Shown here in pieces: positions 53,742 to 60,836 of a stretch of DNA of 64,000 nt. A program made the position numbers and the translations under genes. The stretch's first letter is position 1; the number at the start of each line of letters is the position of its first letter. The DNA is from Allomuricauda sp. TMED12 (GTDB lineage: Bacteria > Bacteroidota > Bacteroidia > Flavobacteriales > Flavobacteriaceae): contig NHBR02000122.1 in NCBI GenBank assembly GCA_002167435.2, forward strand, positions 50,481 to 114,480, in the 5' to 3' direction. The notes under the pieces were generated by a model, which ran no database searches, was not told the DNA's origin, and saw nothing but the letters and a program-made list of their open reading frames with translations.

Positions 53742-55221
53742 TGATTTGTTAGTTAAGCTAGTATCCATAGACAAGTCTATTGTACAACCTGCATATGTAC
53801 AGGTGGCACAACAAATCACGAACGCCATTCAACGTGGTTATTTGGAAAAAGGCAGTAAGTTGCCCGGAACACGTGGTTTAAGTGAGTTATTGAACGTTCA
53901 TCGCAATACAGCTGTGGCCATCTATGATGAATTGGCCTCGCAAGGTTGGGTAAACATCATACCCAACAAGGGAACTTTTGTGGTAGTTCCAGAAGATTCC
54001 AAAGTAAAAATCAAAGCGCCCACGCAGCATATCGATCAAGTTTACGAATATCCAAAAATTCCAGGGTTCCCGTTTCAACAATCCTTTAATCTAGCATCTA
54101 CCAAAGAGGAGACTACCGCCAAATATTCTATAAGTGATGGTAAACCCGATTTAAGGTTACATCCCGTGCACCAATTTTCGAGGTGGTATAGTGCTGCAAT
54201 GAAAAGAAAGCCTTTGATCAACAAATGGAATAGAACAAGTGCCTTGGTCCCTTCCGTTTTTAGCACACAACTTTGTAACTACTTAAATGCCACCAGGGGC
54301 TTCCATATAAAACCAACCAATTTATTGAATACCCGTAGTACTGAAATGAGCCTCTATATTGTTTCGCAGGTATTAATAAATCTGGGCGATTTGGTGCTGG
54401 TTGGACAACTAAGTAATTATTTGGCTAACATGATATTCCAACAAGCTGGAGCAAAAATAAAAACAGTGCCTGTTGATGATGAGGGATTGGACATTGGATA
54501 TATTAAGAAGCATTTGATACACGAGCGCATTCGTTGTATTTATGTTTGCTCCAACAGGGACTATCCAACAACCACAACATTGAGCACCAAAAGAAGACTG
54601 CAATTATTGGAATTGGCCAAAACGCATGGTTTTGCCATAATTGAGGACGATTTTGACCATGATTTTCAGTTTGAAGGGTCTTCCATGTTGCCCATGGCAA
54701 GTGCAGATGCTAATGGAAATATTATTTACTTGGGCAAACTGGGGCAGTCTTTATTTCCAAGTTTTCATACTGGGTTTGTCGTTGCGCCGGAACAGGTAAT
54801 TACCGAAGCCAATAATTACTTGCAATTATTGGATGCTCAAGGAGATCTCATACAAGAACAAATGCTATCTGAACTAATATCGGAAGGTGAAATATACCGA
54901 CTCAAGAAAAAAAATATAGTAACCTACAAACAACGCAGGGATGCTTTATGCGCATTTTTAAATGAATATTTTGACAACATACTTGAATGGCAAATACCTT
55001 CTGGAGGGCTTGCCTTGTGGTTGCGTTTTAAAAATCCCATTTCCTTGGTGAAACTAGCGAAGGAAGCTGAAAAACTGGATTTGTTCCTGCCAAAAACCAT
55101 TCTCTATCAAGATAAAGATACCTGCGCCATACGTTTTGGTTATGGGAATTTAAACGAGGAGGAACTTAAAATCGTAATTGAAAAGTTAAAACAAGCGTAC
55201 CTACTGTTGGTAGCTGCTTAA
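53725..55221 (+). CDS. MocR-type regulator lacking the PLP lysine
   Basis: 498 residues: a GntR-type winged helix (about 18-85; QIFTNAIQRG-like QQITNAIQRGYLEKGSKLPG) fused to an aminotransferase-I-like domain. In ordinary MocR/PdxR proteins PLP is bound to Lys in a GTFSKTL motif. Here the aligned segment is YLGKLGQSLFPSFHTG, with Gln at that position (codon CAG) and His-Thr where an Arg is usual. EDDFDHDFQFEG and CSNRDYPTT also depart from EDDYDSEFRY and TPSHQYPTG. It has probably changed or lost its PLP effector. Divergent from a TonB receptor. Confidence 0.88.
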   Translation: MNSPVFDLLVKLVSIDKSIVQPAYVQVAQQITNAIQRGYLEKGSKLPGTRGLSELLNVHRNTAVAIYDELASQGWVNIIPNKGTFVVVPEDSKVKIKAPTQHIDQVYEYPKIPGFPFQQSFNLASTKEETTAKYSISDGKPDLRLHPVHQFSRWYSAAMKRKPLINKWNRTSALVPSVFSTQLCNYLNATRGFHIKPTNLLNTRSTEMSLYIVSQVLINLGDLVLVGQLSNYLANMIFQQAGAKIKTVPVDDEGLDIGYIKKHLIHERIRCIYVCSNRDYPTTTTLSTKRRLQLLELAKTHGFAIIEDDFDHDFQFEGSSMLPMASADANGNIIYLGKLGQSLFPSFHTGFVVAPEQVITEANNYLQLLDAQGDLIQEQMLSELISEGEIYRLKKKNIVTYKQRRDALCAFLNEYFDNILEWQIPSGGLALWLRFKNPISLVKLAKEAEKLDLFLPKTILYQDKDTCAIRFGYGNLNEEELKIVIEKLKQAYLLLVAA

Positions 55222-55229
55222 AATAAAAA

Positions 55230-55252
55230 GAGACCATTTTAAATGGTCTCTC
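55230..55252. terminator. Hairpin after the MocR gene
   Basis: GAGACCATTTTAAATGGTCTC, a perfect palindrome 10 bases after the stop. The plus strand lacks a proper T-run, while the minus strand has CTTTTTATTTT, so its efficiency on the plus strand is uncertain. Confidence 0.5.
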
Positions 55253-55292
55253 AAAACATTCAAATTTATCTATATTGCAAAAGTGATAATCA

Positions 55293-56792
55293 ATGACCAA
55301 AAAGCTGAATACCGCTGTGCTTAAAAAATTACGTTCTTTAAGGTATGAAGATTTGGACTGGAAAACGGTCCTTTTTGTTTTGGTCATAGTCTCCGTTTTT
55401 ATCCGTTTCCCTTTCTTTTTTAGGGACTATATTGATCGGGACGAGAGCACTTTTATCATTATGGGTCAATCCTGGGCCAATGGATATTTGCCCTATACCC
55501 AATTATGGGATCTTAAACCCCCGATTACTTTTCTCTATTTTGCCATTATTATCAAAATTTTTGGAAAAAGCTTTTTTGCCATTCGTTTTTTTGGTGCCGT
55601 TATGGTGGCCATTACCAGTTTATTCACCTATGGTATCGCTACAAAAATCACTTCGAAAAAAATTGCATTTTGGGTTGGTGTTTTCTGTGTCTTTTTTCAA
55701 AGCTTGTTCGGGAGTTTACAAGGCGTAATGTCGGAACATATTTGCACGTTCTTTTTCGTGGCCGCCCTTTTTATTTTGTTTTTAAAAGAAGATGGCAAAT
55801 GGTTTTTCACCTCCGGTCTCCTTTTGGGGTTGTCTGTAATGACCAAACTAAACATGGCCTATCCCGTATTGGTTTTGGGATTGTATTTTTTATGGGAAGG
55901 TTTTCGCACCAAACAACTTTCAAAGAAGATTATCCACTTAGTTTTTATGGGTATAGGTTTTATTGTATCCATATTACTGACCATAATGCCCTATTTACTT
56001 CAAGGGGATATCCAAATTTGCTGGGAATCCATTTTTGAAGCGCCTCTTGCTTATTCAGAAGGCAAATTGCATTCCCCATTAAAGACTTTACCCTTTGTAA
56101 TCGTCATTTTAGGCCTTCTAACAACAGGATTTACTTTAAAAACAATTGATTGGAAGGACAAAAAGCTTCAAATATTATCAGTAGTTATTTTAGGAATCCT
56201 GTTATCCTTTATGCAGGCAGGAAAGGTAAACGGACATTACCTTATTCAGTTATACCCTTTTATTCTGATTCCTTTAGGCATAGCCGTTGCCAAGCTTCCA
56301 TCAGTCCAAAAAAAATATATGCCGATAATTGTTATCCTCCTTATTTTGATTCCAATGGAATCCTATCTGGAATATGGAAATATCATATCAAATAAAATAA
56401 AGAAGGGAACTTTTTTCAACGGTGAAGGCATTGAAGTGCCAGCCTACATTACTGAACATGGCCTTGAGACCGACAATATCTTTTTTACCGAATACCATAT
56501 CGGATATTGGATTTTGGGTGTAAACCCTCCTACAAAAGCAGCAACACACCCCAGTAGCATTACACGCGAAGAATTGTTTCCGTATATGGACAACCCAAGA
56601 AAAACAGGTATGGAAGAACTCCAATACATTATGGAAGTTGTTCAGCCCAAAACCTTGGTGGCCAGAAAAGGGAAAGAAATCTTTGATAAAAAACTGTTGG
56701 ACTACAATGCCTATATCGATGCTTATCTAGAGAAGCACTATAAGCTCACTGCAACGGTGGGAAGAGGGCTTATTTACCAACGGCTAGAATAA
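55293..56792 (+). CDS. GT39/ArnT-like membrane glycosyltransferase
   Basis: 499 residues with about ten membrane segments. The first loop has the diagnostic DYIDRDESTFIIMGQSWANG, followed by YLPYTQLWDLKPPITF, as in polyprenol-phosphate-dependent GT-C transferases of the PMT/ArnT group. The Asp-Glu pair is the catalytic acid site. It probably transfers a sugar from a lipid-phosphate donor in the periplasm to lipid or protein. It stands alone, so donor and acceptor are unknown. Confidence 0.82.
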   Translation: MTKKLNTAVLKKLRSLRYEDLDWKTVLFVLVIVSVFIRFPFFFRDYIDRDESTFIIMGQSWANGYLPYTQLWDLKPPITFLYFAIIIKIFGKSFFAIRFFGAVMVAITSLFTYGIATKITSKKIAFWVGVFCVFFQSLFGSLQGVMSEHICTFFFVAALFILFLKEDGKWFFTSGLLLGLSVMTKLNMAYPVLVLGLYFLWEGFRTKQLSKKIIHLVFMGIGFIVSILLTIMPYLLQGDIQICWESIFEAPLAYSEGKLHSPLKTLPFVIVILGLLTTGFTLKTIDWKDKKLQILSVVILGILLSFMQAGKVNGHYLIQLYPFILIPLGIAVAKLPSVQKKYMPIIVILLILIPMESYLEYGNIISNKIKKGTFFNGEGIEVPAYITEHGLETDNIFFTEYHIGYWILGVNPPTKAATHPSSITREELFPYMDNPRKTGMEELQYIMEVVQPKTLVARKGKEIFDKKLLDYNAYIDAYLEKHYKLTATVGRGLIYQRLE

Positions 56793-56810
56793 TTCCAGTA
56801 ATAAATAATT

Positions 56811-57197
56811 TCATTGAGCAGGTCTTGTAATAAAATTGCACTGCATGCATCGGTACTTTCTGGGCTCAAAGAAAGGAAACAGTTTATAGAAGACAGTACT
56901 CCTGGAGTAATAAATTTCGGATTTGGTGGCCTTGCAATTGGGGCAGACTACCGGATTTCCAAAATTATCGGTGGCATAATTACGGACCTCATCAAAAATT
57001 TCCTTGGCCCTTTCCCTATCACTTGAATACACTTGTAGCTTAACACCACCCAAAGCAGCACTAATCAAAGGGTCTGAATTGATGGTAGCTTCATCCCTTA
57101 AAAAAACAGGAATGCCCTCTGCTTCCAACTTGCCTTTAATGACTACGGCATCCGCTGGAAACTCAAAGCTTCCCAAAGTATAAAATTCAGTTTTCAT
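56811..57197 (-). CDS. DUF2007 protein with zinc ribbon
   Basis: 128 residues. The N-terminal DUF2007 (putative signal-transducing) domain runs over residues 1-75 (FYTLGSFEFPADAVVIKGKL, then DPLISAALGGVKLQVYSSD), followed by two CxxC motifs (VCPNCKAT and YRCMQCNF) forming a zinc ribbon. The ATG at 57197 begins the DUF2007 domain. The frame is open 48 codons further upstream, but that stretch overlaps a remnant of another gene in a different frame. Function unknown. Confidence 0.82.
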   Translation of the reverse strand: MKTEFYTLGSFEFPADAVVIKGKLEAEGIPVFLRDEATINSDPLISAALGGVKLQVYSSDRERAKEIFDEVRNYATDNFGNPVVCPNCKATKSEIYYSRSTVFYKLFPFFEPRKYRCMQCNFITRPAQ

Positions 57198-57291
57198 CCT
57201 TCCAAATATTTTTGAGGGTTTGCAAAACGCTTGAAATTTCTCCTTTTGTATTAAAGGGGTGCAAACAAAATCGCAATCGCTCAATTTCTTG
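57187..57291 (-). pseudogene. C-terminal remnant of a BioF-like PLP enzyme
   Basis: After an in-frame TAA, 34 codons on the minus strand read QEIERLRFCLHPFNTKGEIS and so on to IWKDEN and TGA. ERLRFCLHxFNTxxEI is the C-terminal signature of 8-amino-7-oxononanoate synthase and related alpha-oxoamine synthases. The rest of the gene is absent, so this is a deletion remnant. It overlaps the DUF2007 start by 11 bases. Confidence 0.5.
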
Positions 57292-57400
57292 TTAAAATAG
57301 TCGATATTTTCAAATAGCTCCGAAAAATTTCTTAATCCCACAAATCTAGCACTTACGGTGATTAAACAGTATCTTAGTCGTTCTTAAACCTATTCCAAAA

Positions 57401-59197
57401 ATGAAATTTATCTTTTCCATTTTAGCACTGTTCACAGGGTTGTTTATTACTGCCCAGACCAATACATATCAAATCTCTTTTGATAATGCCATTCATCACG
57501 AAGCGATTATTGAAGCTACTTTTCCGAATTTGACCGAAGATACCGTTGAATTCCGAATGAGCAGAACCTCTCCAGGACGTTATGCGCTGCACGAATTTGC
57601 CAAAAATGTTTATGGTTTTGAGGCCACGGACAGTAGAGGAAAAGCTTTAACGGTTACTAGACCCAACCCCTATGCTTGGGAGGTAAGGGGACACGATGGA
57701 ACCATCAACATAAAATACATTTTGTTCGCCAATCGGGGCGGGGGAACCTACTCCCAAGTGGACGAAACACATGCCCACCTGAATATTCCTGCAACCTTTA
57801 TGTTCGCTCCTGAATTGAGCGAGCGTAAAATCGAAGTGACTTTTGACGTTCGCGAAGATTTGGATTGGAAAGTGGCTACACAACTTCCTTTGGTCTCGGG
57901 CACCACGTATTCAGCTCCGAACCTCTATTATTTTATGGACAGCCCTACGGAAATCAGCAATTTTATGCTTCGCTCTTTTGAGGTGGATGGGAAAACCATC
58001 AATCTTGCACTCCACCATAATGGTACCGAAGCGGAAGCCGATGAATATTTTGAAAAAGTCAAAAAAGTGGTGCTGGCAGAAAAGGAAGTCTATGACGAAT
58101 TGCCCGATTTTGATTATGGCAACTATACATTCTTGGCCTGCTACATTCCAAATGCCTCTGGCGACGGCATGGAGCACCGCAACTCTACCATATTGACAAG
58201 TACCCGTAGTTTGGCCAATGGAGGCATGGAACGTAACATCGGGACAGTATCCCACGAATTTTTTCATGCCTGGAACGTAGAGCGTATCCGACCCAAAACA
58301 TTGGAGCCTTTTGATTTTGAAGCAGCCAACATGAGCGGGGCACTATGGTTTGCCGAAGGCTTTACAAGCTACTACACTGGATTGATTTTATGCAGAGCCG
58401 GACTTTCCTCACCGAAAGATTACATTGAAGGATTGGCCGGGACTTTTAACTACGTTTGGAACTCTCCAGCTAGACAATTCTTCAACCCGATTGAAATGAG
58501 TTTTCAAGCTCCTTTTGTGGATGCGGCCACCTCAGTAGACCCAGTGAACCGCGAAAATATGTTTATTTCCTATTACTCCTACGGAAGTGTTTTGGGCTTG
58601 GCTTTAGACCTATCGCTTCGGGAAAATGGATTGAACTTGGATGATTTTATGAAGCTCGTCTGGAAGAAATATGGAGCGACGGAAATTCCGTATACCATTC
58701 AAAATCTTCATGATGCATTAAAAGAATATGCAGGGGATACGTTCGGGGATGATTTCTTTAACAGCTACATATACAAAAGCAATATGCCCGATTACAAAAC
58801 GCTGATGGAATCAGTGGGGGTTGTTTTGGAGCAACCTGAAGCTTCGGCCTATTTTGGGGCATATGTTTCCATGAGTGCTGATAAATCAGGTTACATGATT
58901 CTGAGAAACACGAAAATGGACAGTCCTGCCTATAAGGCTGGTCTCGACAATGGAGATGTGATTTTAAGTATTAACGACAAAGCTTTTGCTGAGGATCAAT
59001 CCTTTGATGATTATTTGAAGCAATTCGACTTAGGGGAACCATTGCAAGTAAAATTCAAGAGATACGGAAAGGAAAAAACCACGGAAATGGTTTTGGCCCC
59101 AAGTCCGGATTATGCGTTTAGTTTGATGGAGGATAAAGAGCAACAACCATCAGAAAAGATGCTGGAAGAGCGAAAAGAATGGCTTAAAGTGGAATAA
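57401..59197 (+). CDS. M61 family aminopeptidase with PDZ domain
   Basis: 598 residues with a signal peptide (FIFSILALFTGLFITAQ). The gluzincin site is VSHEFFHAWNVERIRPKTLE near residue 283, with the third ligand Glu in LWFAEGFTSYYTG. A C-terminal PDZ domain follows (AGLDNGDVILSINDKAF near 515). M61 glycyl aminopeptidases act on N-terminal Gly or Ala peptides in the periplasm. The next gene starts directly after the stop codon. Confidence 0.93.
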   Translation: MKFIFSILALFTGLFITAQTNTYQISFDNAIHHEAIIEATFPNLTEDTVEFRMSRTSPGRYALHEFAKNVYGFEATDSRGKALTVTRPNPYAWEVRGHDGTINIKYILFANRGGGTYSQVDETHAHLNIPATFMFAPELSERKIEVTFDVREDLDWKVATQLPLVSGTTYSAPNLYYFMDSPTEISNFMLRSFEVDGKTINLALHHNGTEAEADEYFEKVKKVVLAEKEVYDELPDFDYGNYTFLACYIPNASGDGMEHRNSTILTSTRSLANGGMERNIGTVSHEFFHAWNVERIRPKTLEPFDFEAANMSGALWFAEGFTSYYTGLILCRAGLSSPKDYIEGLAGTFNYVWNSPARQFFNPIEMSFQAPFVDAATSVDPVNRENMFISYYSYGSVLGLALDLSLRENGLNLDDFMKLVWKKYGATEIPYTIQNLHDALKEYAGDTFGDDFFNSYIYKSNMPDYKTLMESVGVVLEQPEASAYFGAYVSMSADKSGYMILRNTKMDSPAYKAGLDNGDVILSINDKAFAEDQSFDDYLKQFDLGEPLQVKFKRYGKEKTTEMVLAPSPDYAFSLMEDKEQQPSEKMLEERKEWLKVE

Positions 59198-59728
59198 ATG
59201 GTTGTTTACAAGCAAGCGGACACTTTACAGGAACTAGAACAAATTCTGGACCTGCAGCAGCGTAATTTACCTAAAAACATAAGTCAAGAAGAAAGCACAA
59301 AAGAAGGTTTTGTGACCGTGGAACACACCATGGATGTGCTTCAAGCCATGAATGAGGTATGTGGACACATTATTGCCGTGGATGAGGATCAAATTGTGGG
59401 TTATGCCCTGTGCATGCATCCAAAATTTGCAGAGGATATAGAAGTGCTTCGCCCTATGTTCCATGAAATCGATAAAGCTCTTGAAGGCAAGGTCAACTAT
59501 ATGGCCATGGGACAAATTTGTGTGGCGAAAACCCATCGAGGACAAGGCATTTTCCGAAAACTGTATCAAACCATGAAAGAGAAATTGCCCAAAGGTTTTG
59601 ATATGATTATCACCGAAGTGGATGGTAAAAATCCAAGGTCATTGGCAGCTCATGCGGCCATTGGGTTTAAAACCCTAGCCATATACCATTCAGATGGTAA
59701 GGAATGGCACCTCGTAGCCTTAAAATAA
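59198..59728 (+). CDS. GNAT family N-acetyltransferase
   Basis: 176 residues with the acetyl-CoA-binding motif A QICVAKTHRGQGIFRKLYQ near residue 107-125 and the later AAIGFKTLAIYH segment. The start immediately follows the M61 stop codon, so they are cotranscribed. Substrate unknown. It marks the edge of the conserved chromosome before the toxin array on the opposite strand. Confidence 0.88.
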   Translation: MVVYKQADTLQELEQILDLQQRNLPKNISQEESTKEGFVTVEHTMDVLQAMNEVCGHIIAVDEDQIVGYALCMHPKFAEDIEVLRPMFHEIDKALEGKVNYMAMGQICVAKTHRGQGIFRKLYQTMKEKLPKGFDMIITEVDGKNPRSLAAHAAIGFKTLAIYHSDGKEWHLVALK

Positions 59729-59783
59729 AAAAAACATTCCAATTGATTCACAAACTGAAGCGAGCTTCTTACTCGTATTTATA

Positions 59784-59930
59784 TCACTTTTTTATTTCAG
59801 CAATTATTGGCACTATCTCCATACTATTCTGTTCATCTCCAAACCTTCTGCCCAGATCGTCCCACTGCGCTTTGGTAAAATTACGCAGGCCAGTTAAAAT
59901 TTCCTTTACCTTCTTGACCTTGTAAAACAA
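59784..59930 (-). pseudogene. Displaced toxin linker joined to a different tail
   Basis: After an in-frame TAA, TTG opens a 48-codon frame: LFYKVKKVKEILT, then GLRNFTKAQWDDLGRRFG, then DEQNSMEIVPIIAEIKK and TGA. The middle block is the same as the linker of the toxin-like protein at 60837-62675. By eye, 83 bases (59839-59921 against 61336-61418) differ at 8 positions. After RRFG the two diverge fully. This is a stranded junction module of a former toxin tip. Confidence 0.75.
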
Positions 59931-59953
59931 TTAAGGTCAAGGCTTTCATTGGA

Positions 59954-60235
59954 TTATATAAGGTTAGATTTTGATAATATATCTTTCCCTTTTGTTGTAA
60001 TGGCAGTTCCTTTTCCGCTTTCAACTTTTTCTACTAAACCCAAATCGAGTAAATTATTAATCAAGGGAATCCACCTTACATCGTAAATGTTTTCTAAATC
60101 TGTTATTTGTTCTAATTCCTTATAAAATAACCTATCCAGAGTCGGTGTTCCAATACCTCTACCTTGGTTATAATCCAAAATAACTTTTAACAATACCAGT
60201 TCATATTTATTTAATTTAATATCTATTCTGTACAC
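59954..60235 (-). CDS. Immunity-like winged-helix protein, paralog 3
   Basis: 93 residues from a GTG start that overlaps the end of the toxin-tail fragment at 60216-60299. Paralogous to the next two genes: LNKYELVLLKVILDY, then GRGIGTPTLDRLFY, then a helical middle, then LGLVEKVESGKGTAITTKGK. The end pattern (GLVEK ... IT-KGK-IL) is that of a winged helix. By position it would protect against a toxin whose gene is now reduced to a fragment. Named immunity family not recognised. Confidence 0.6.
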   Translation of the reverse strand: MYRIDIKLNKYELVLLKVILDYNQGRGIGTPTLDRLFYKELEQITDLENIYDVRWIPLINNLLDLGLVEKVESGKGTAITTKGKDILSKSNLI

Positions 60236-60299
60236 TAGGATGATATAATTTATCTATTTGTTCATTAATAGAGTAATCTTCTAAACTTGCAGAATGTAC
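60216..60299 (-). pseudogene. Fragment of a second toxin C-terminus
   Basis: 27 codons reading VHSASLEDYSINEQIDKLYH, then PSVQNRY and TAA. Aligned with the toxin end (AHSATLEDYSISDY ... QLYHPDVQQIPE) it is clearly homologous. It has no start and a stop codon lies just upstream. It sits immediately before and overlaps the start of immunity-like paralog 3, as an intact toxin tip would. Confidence 0.75.
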
Positions 60300-60307
60300 A
60301 TCATAAC

Positions 60308-60568
60308 CTAAGTACCCATGTCAATTTGATTTAAGAATTTTTTTCCCTTTTTGATGGTGATGTTACCTAATCCCTTTTTTTCTATTAAGCCACTTTTAGA
60401 AAGACGTCTTGTAATCTCAATAATCCTTATATTTTGTTGTAACGCATATTCAAAACCAATTTTTTCAAATAAAATTCTTTCCAAAATTGATAAATCCATG
60501 TATTCTTGTTTTTCTGTATTATCACGTATGATTTTTAGGGCTTCCAAATCTATTTTATTGATTTTCAT
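60308..60568 (-). CDS. Immunity-like winged-helix protein, paralog 2
   Basis: 86 residues (KINKIDLEALKIIRDN, then MDLSILERILFEKIG, then SGLIEKKGLGNITIKKGKKF). Shares the IIRD start, the L-(D/E)R-x-(F/L) motif and the terminal GLIEK-IT-KGK pattern with its neighbours. Soluble, no signal peptide. It lies 35 bases after paralog 1 and ends just before the toxin-tail fragment, so it has no cognate toxin left in the window. Confidence 0.6.
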   Translation of the reverse strand: MKINKIDLEALKIIRDNTEKQEYMDLSILERILFEKIGFEYALQQNIRIIEITRRLSKSGLIEKKGLGNITIKKGKKFLNQIDMGT

Positions 60569-60603
60569 TATTTTATATTTTAATTTTGAAAATCAAGGAA
60601 GGT

Positions 60604-60834
60604 TTATTCTAGTGATTGAAGGTAATTTTTTCCCTTTTCTGATAAAGAGTAAGGCCTGCTCTTTTTTATAAAACCATACTCTTTTAACTTAATTACCCGC
60701 TCAGTCAAATGGGCTTCTGAAAAATTAAATACCCCGTAGAACTTTCTGTCTAATACTGACATACCTATCCCTGAACCATTGAATTCTTCGTAATCTCTGA
60801 TTATTTCTAATATTTGAGTATCATATTTATCCAT
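60604..60834 (-). CDS. Immunity-like winged-helix protein, paralog 1 (cognate to the toxin)
   Basis: 76 residues (MDKYDTQILEIIRDY, then GSGIGMSVLDRKFYGVF, then YGFIKKSRPYSLSEKGKNYL). Its ATG comes two bases after the toxin stop codon, the tightest coupling in the array, so it is the probable cognate immunity protein. Cytoplasmic. The winged-helix pattern could also mean a small regulator, but the three-paralog arrangement next to toxin tips favours immunity. Confidence 0.65.
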   Translation of the reverse strand: MDKYDTQILEIIRDYEEFNGSGIGMSVLDRKFYGVFNFSEAHLTERVIKLKEYGFIKKSRPYSLSEKGKNYLQSLE

Positions 60835-60836
60835 TA

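Noticed and set aside
57198..57341. 48-codon N-terminal extension of the DUF2007 protein
   Set aside because: DUF2007 begins at the ATG at 57197, and the same bases read in another frame give a convincing BioF-like C-terminus.
59704..59925. 73-codon plus-strand open frame after the GNAT gene
   Set aside because: It is antisense to the displaced toxin linker, whose minus-strand frame has clear homology.
59954..60834. Reading the three small proteins as ordinary MarR/PadR-type regulators
   Set aside because: They are too short for those families, and their placement directly after toxin tips and toxin-tip fragments fits immunity genes better, though a regulatory role is not excluded.
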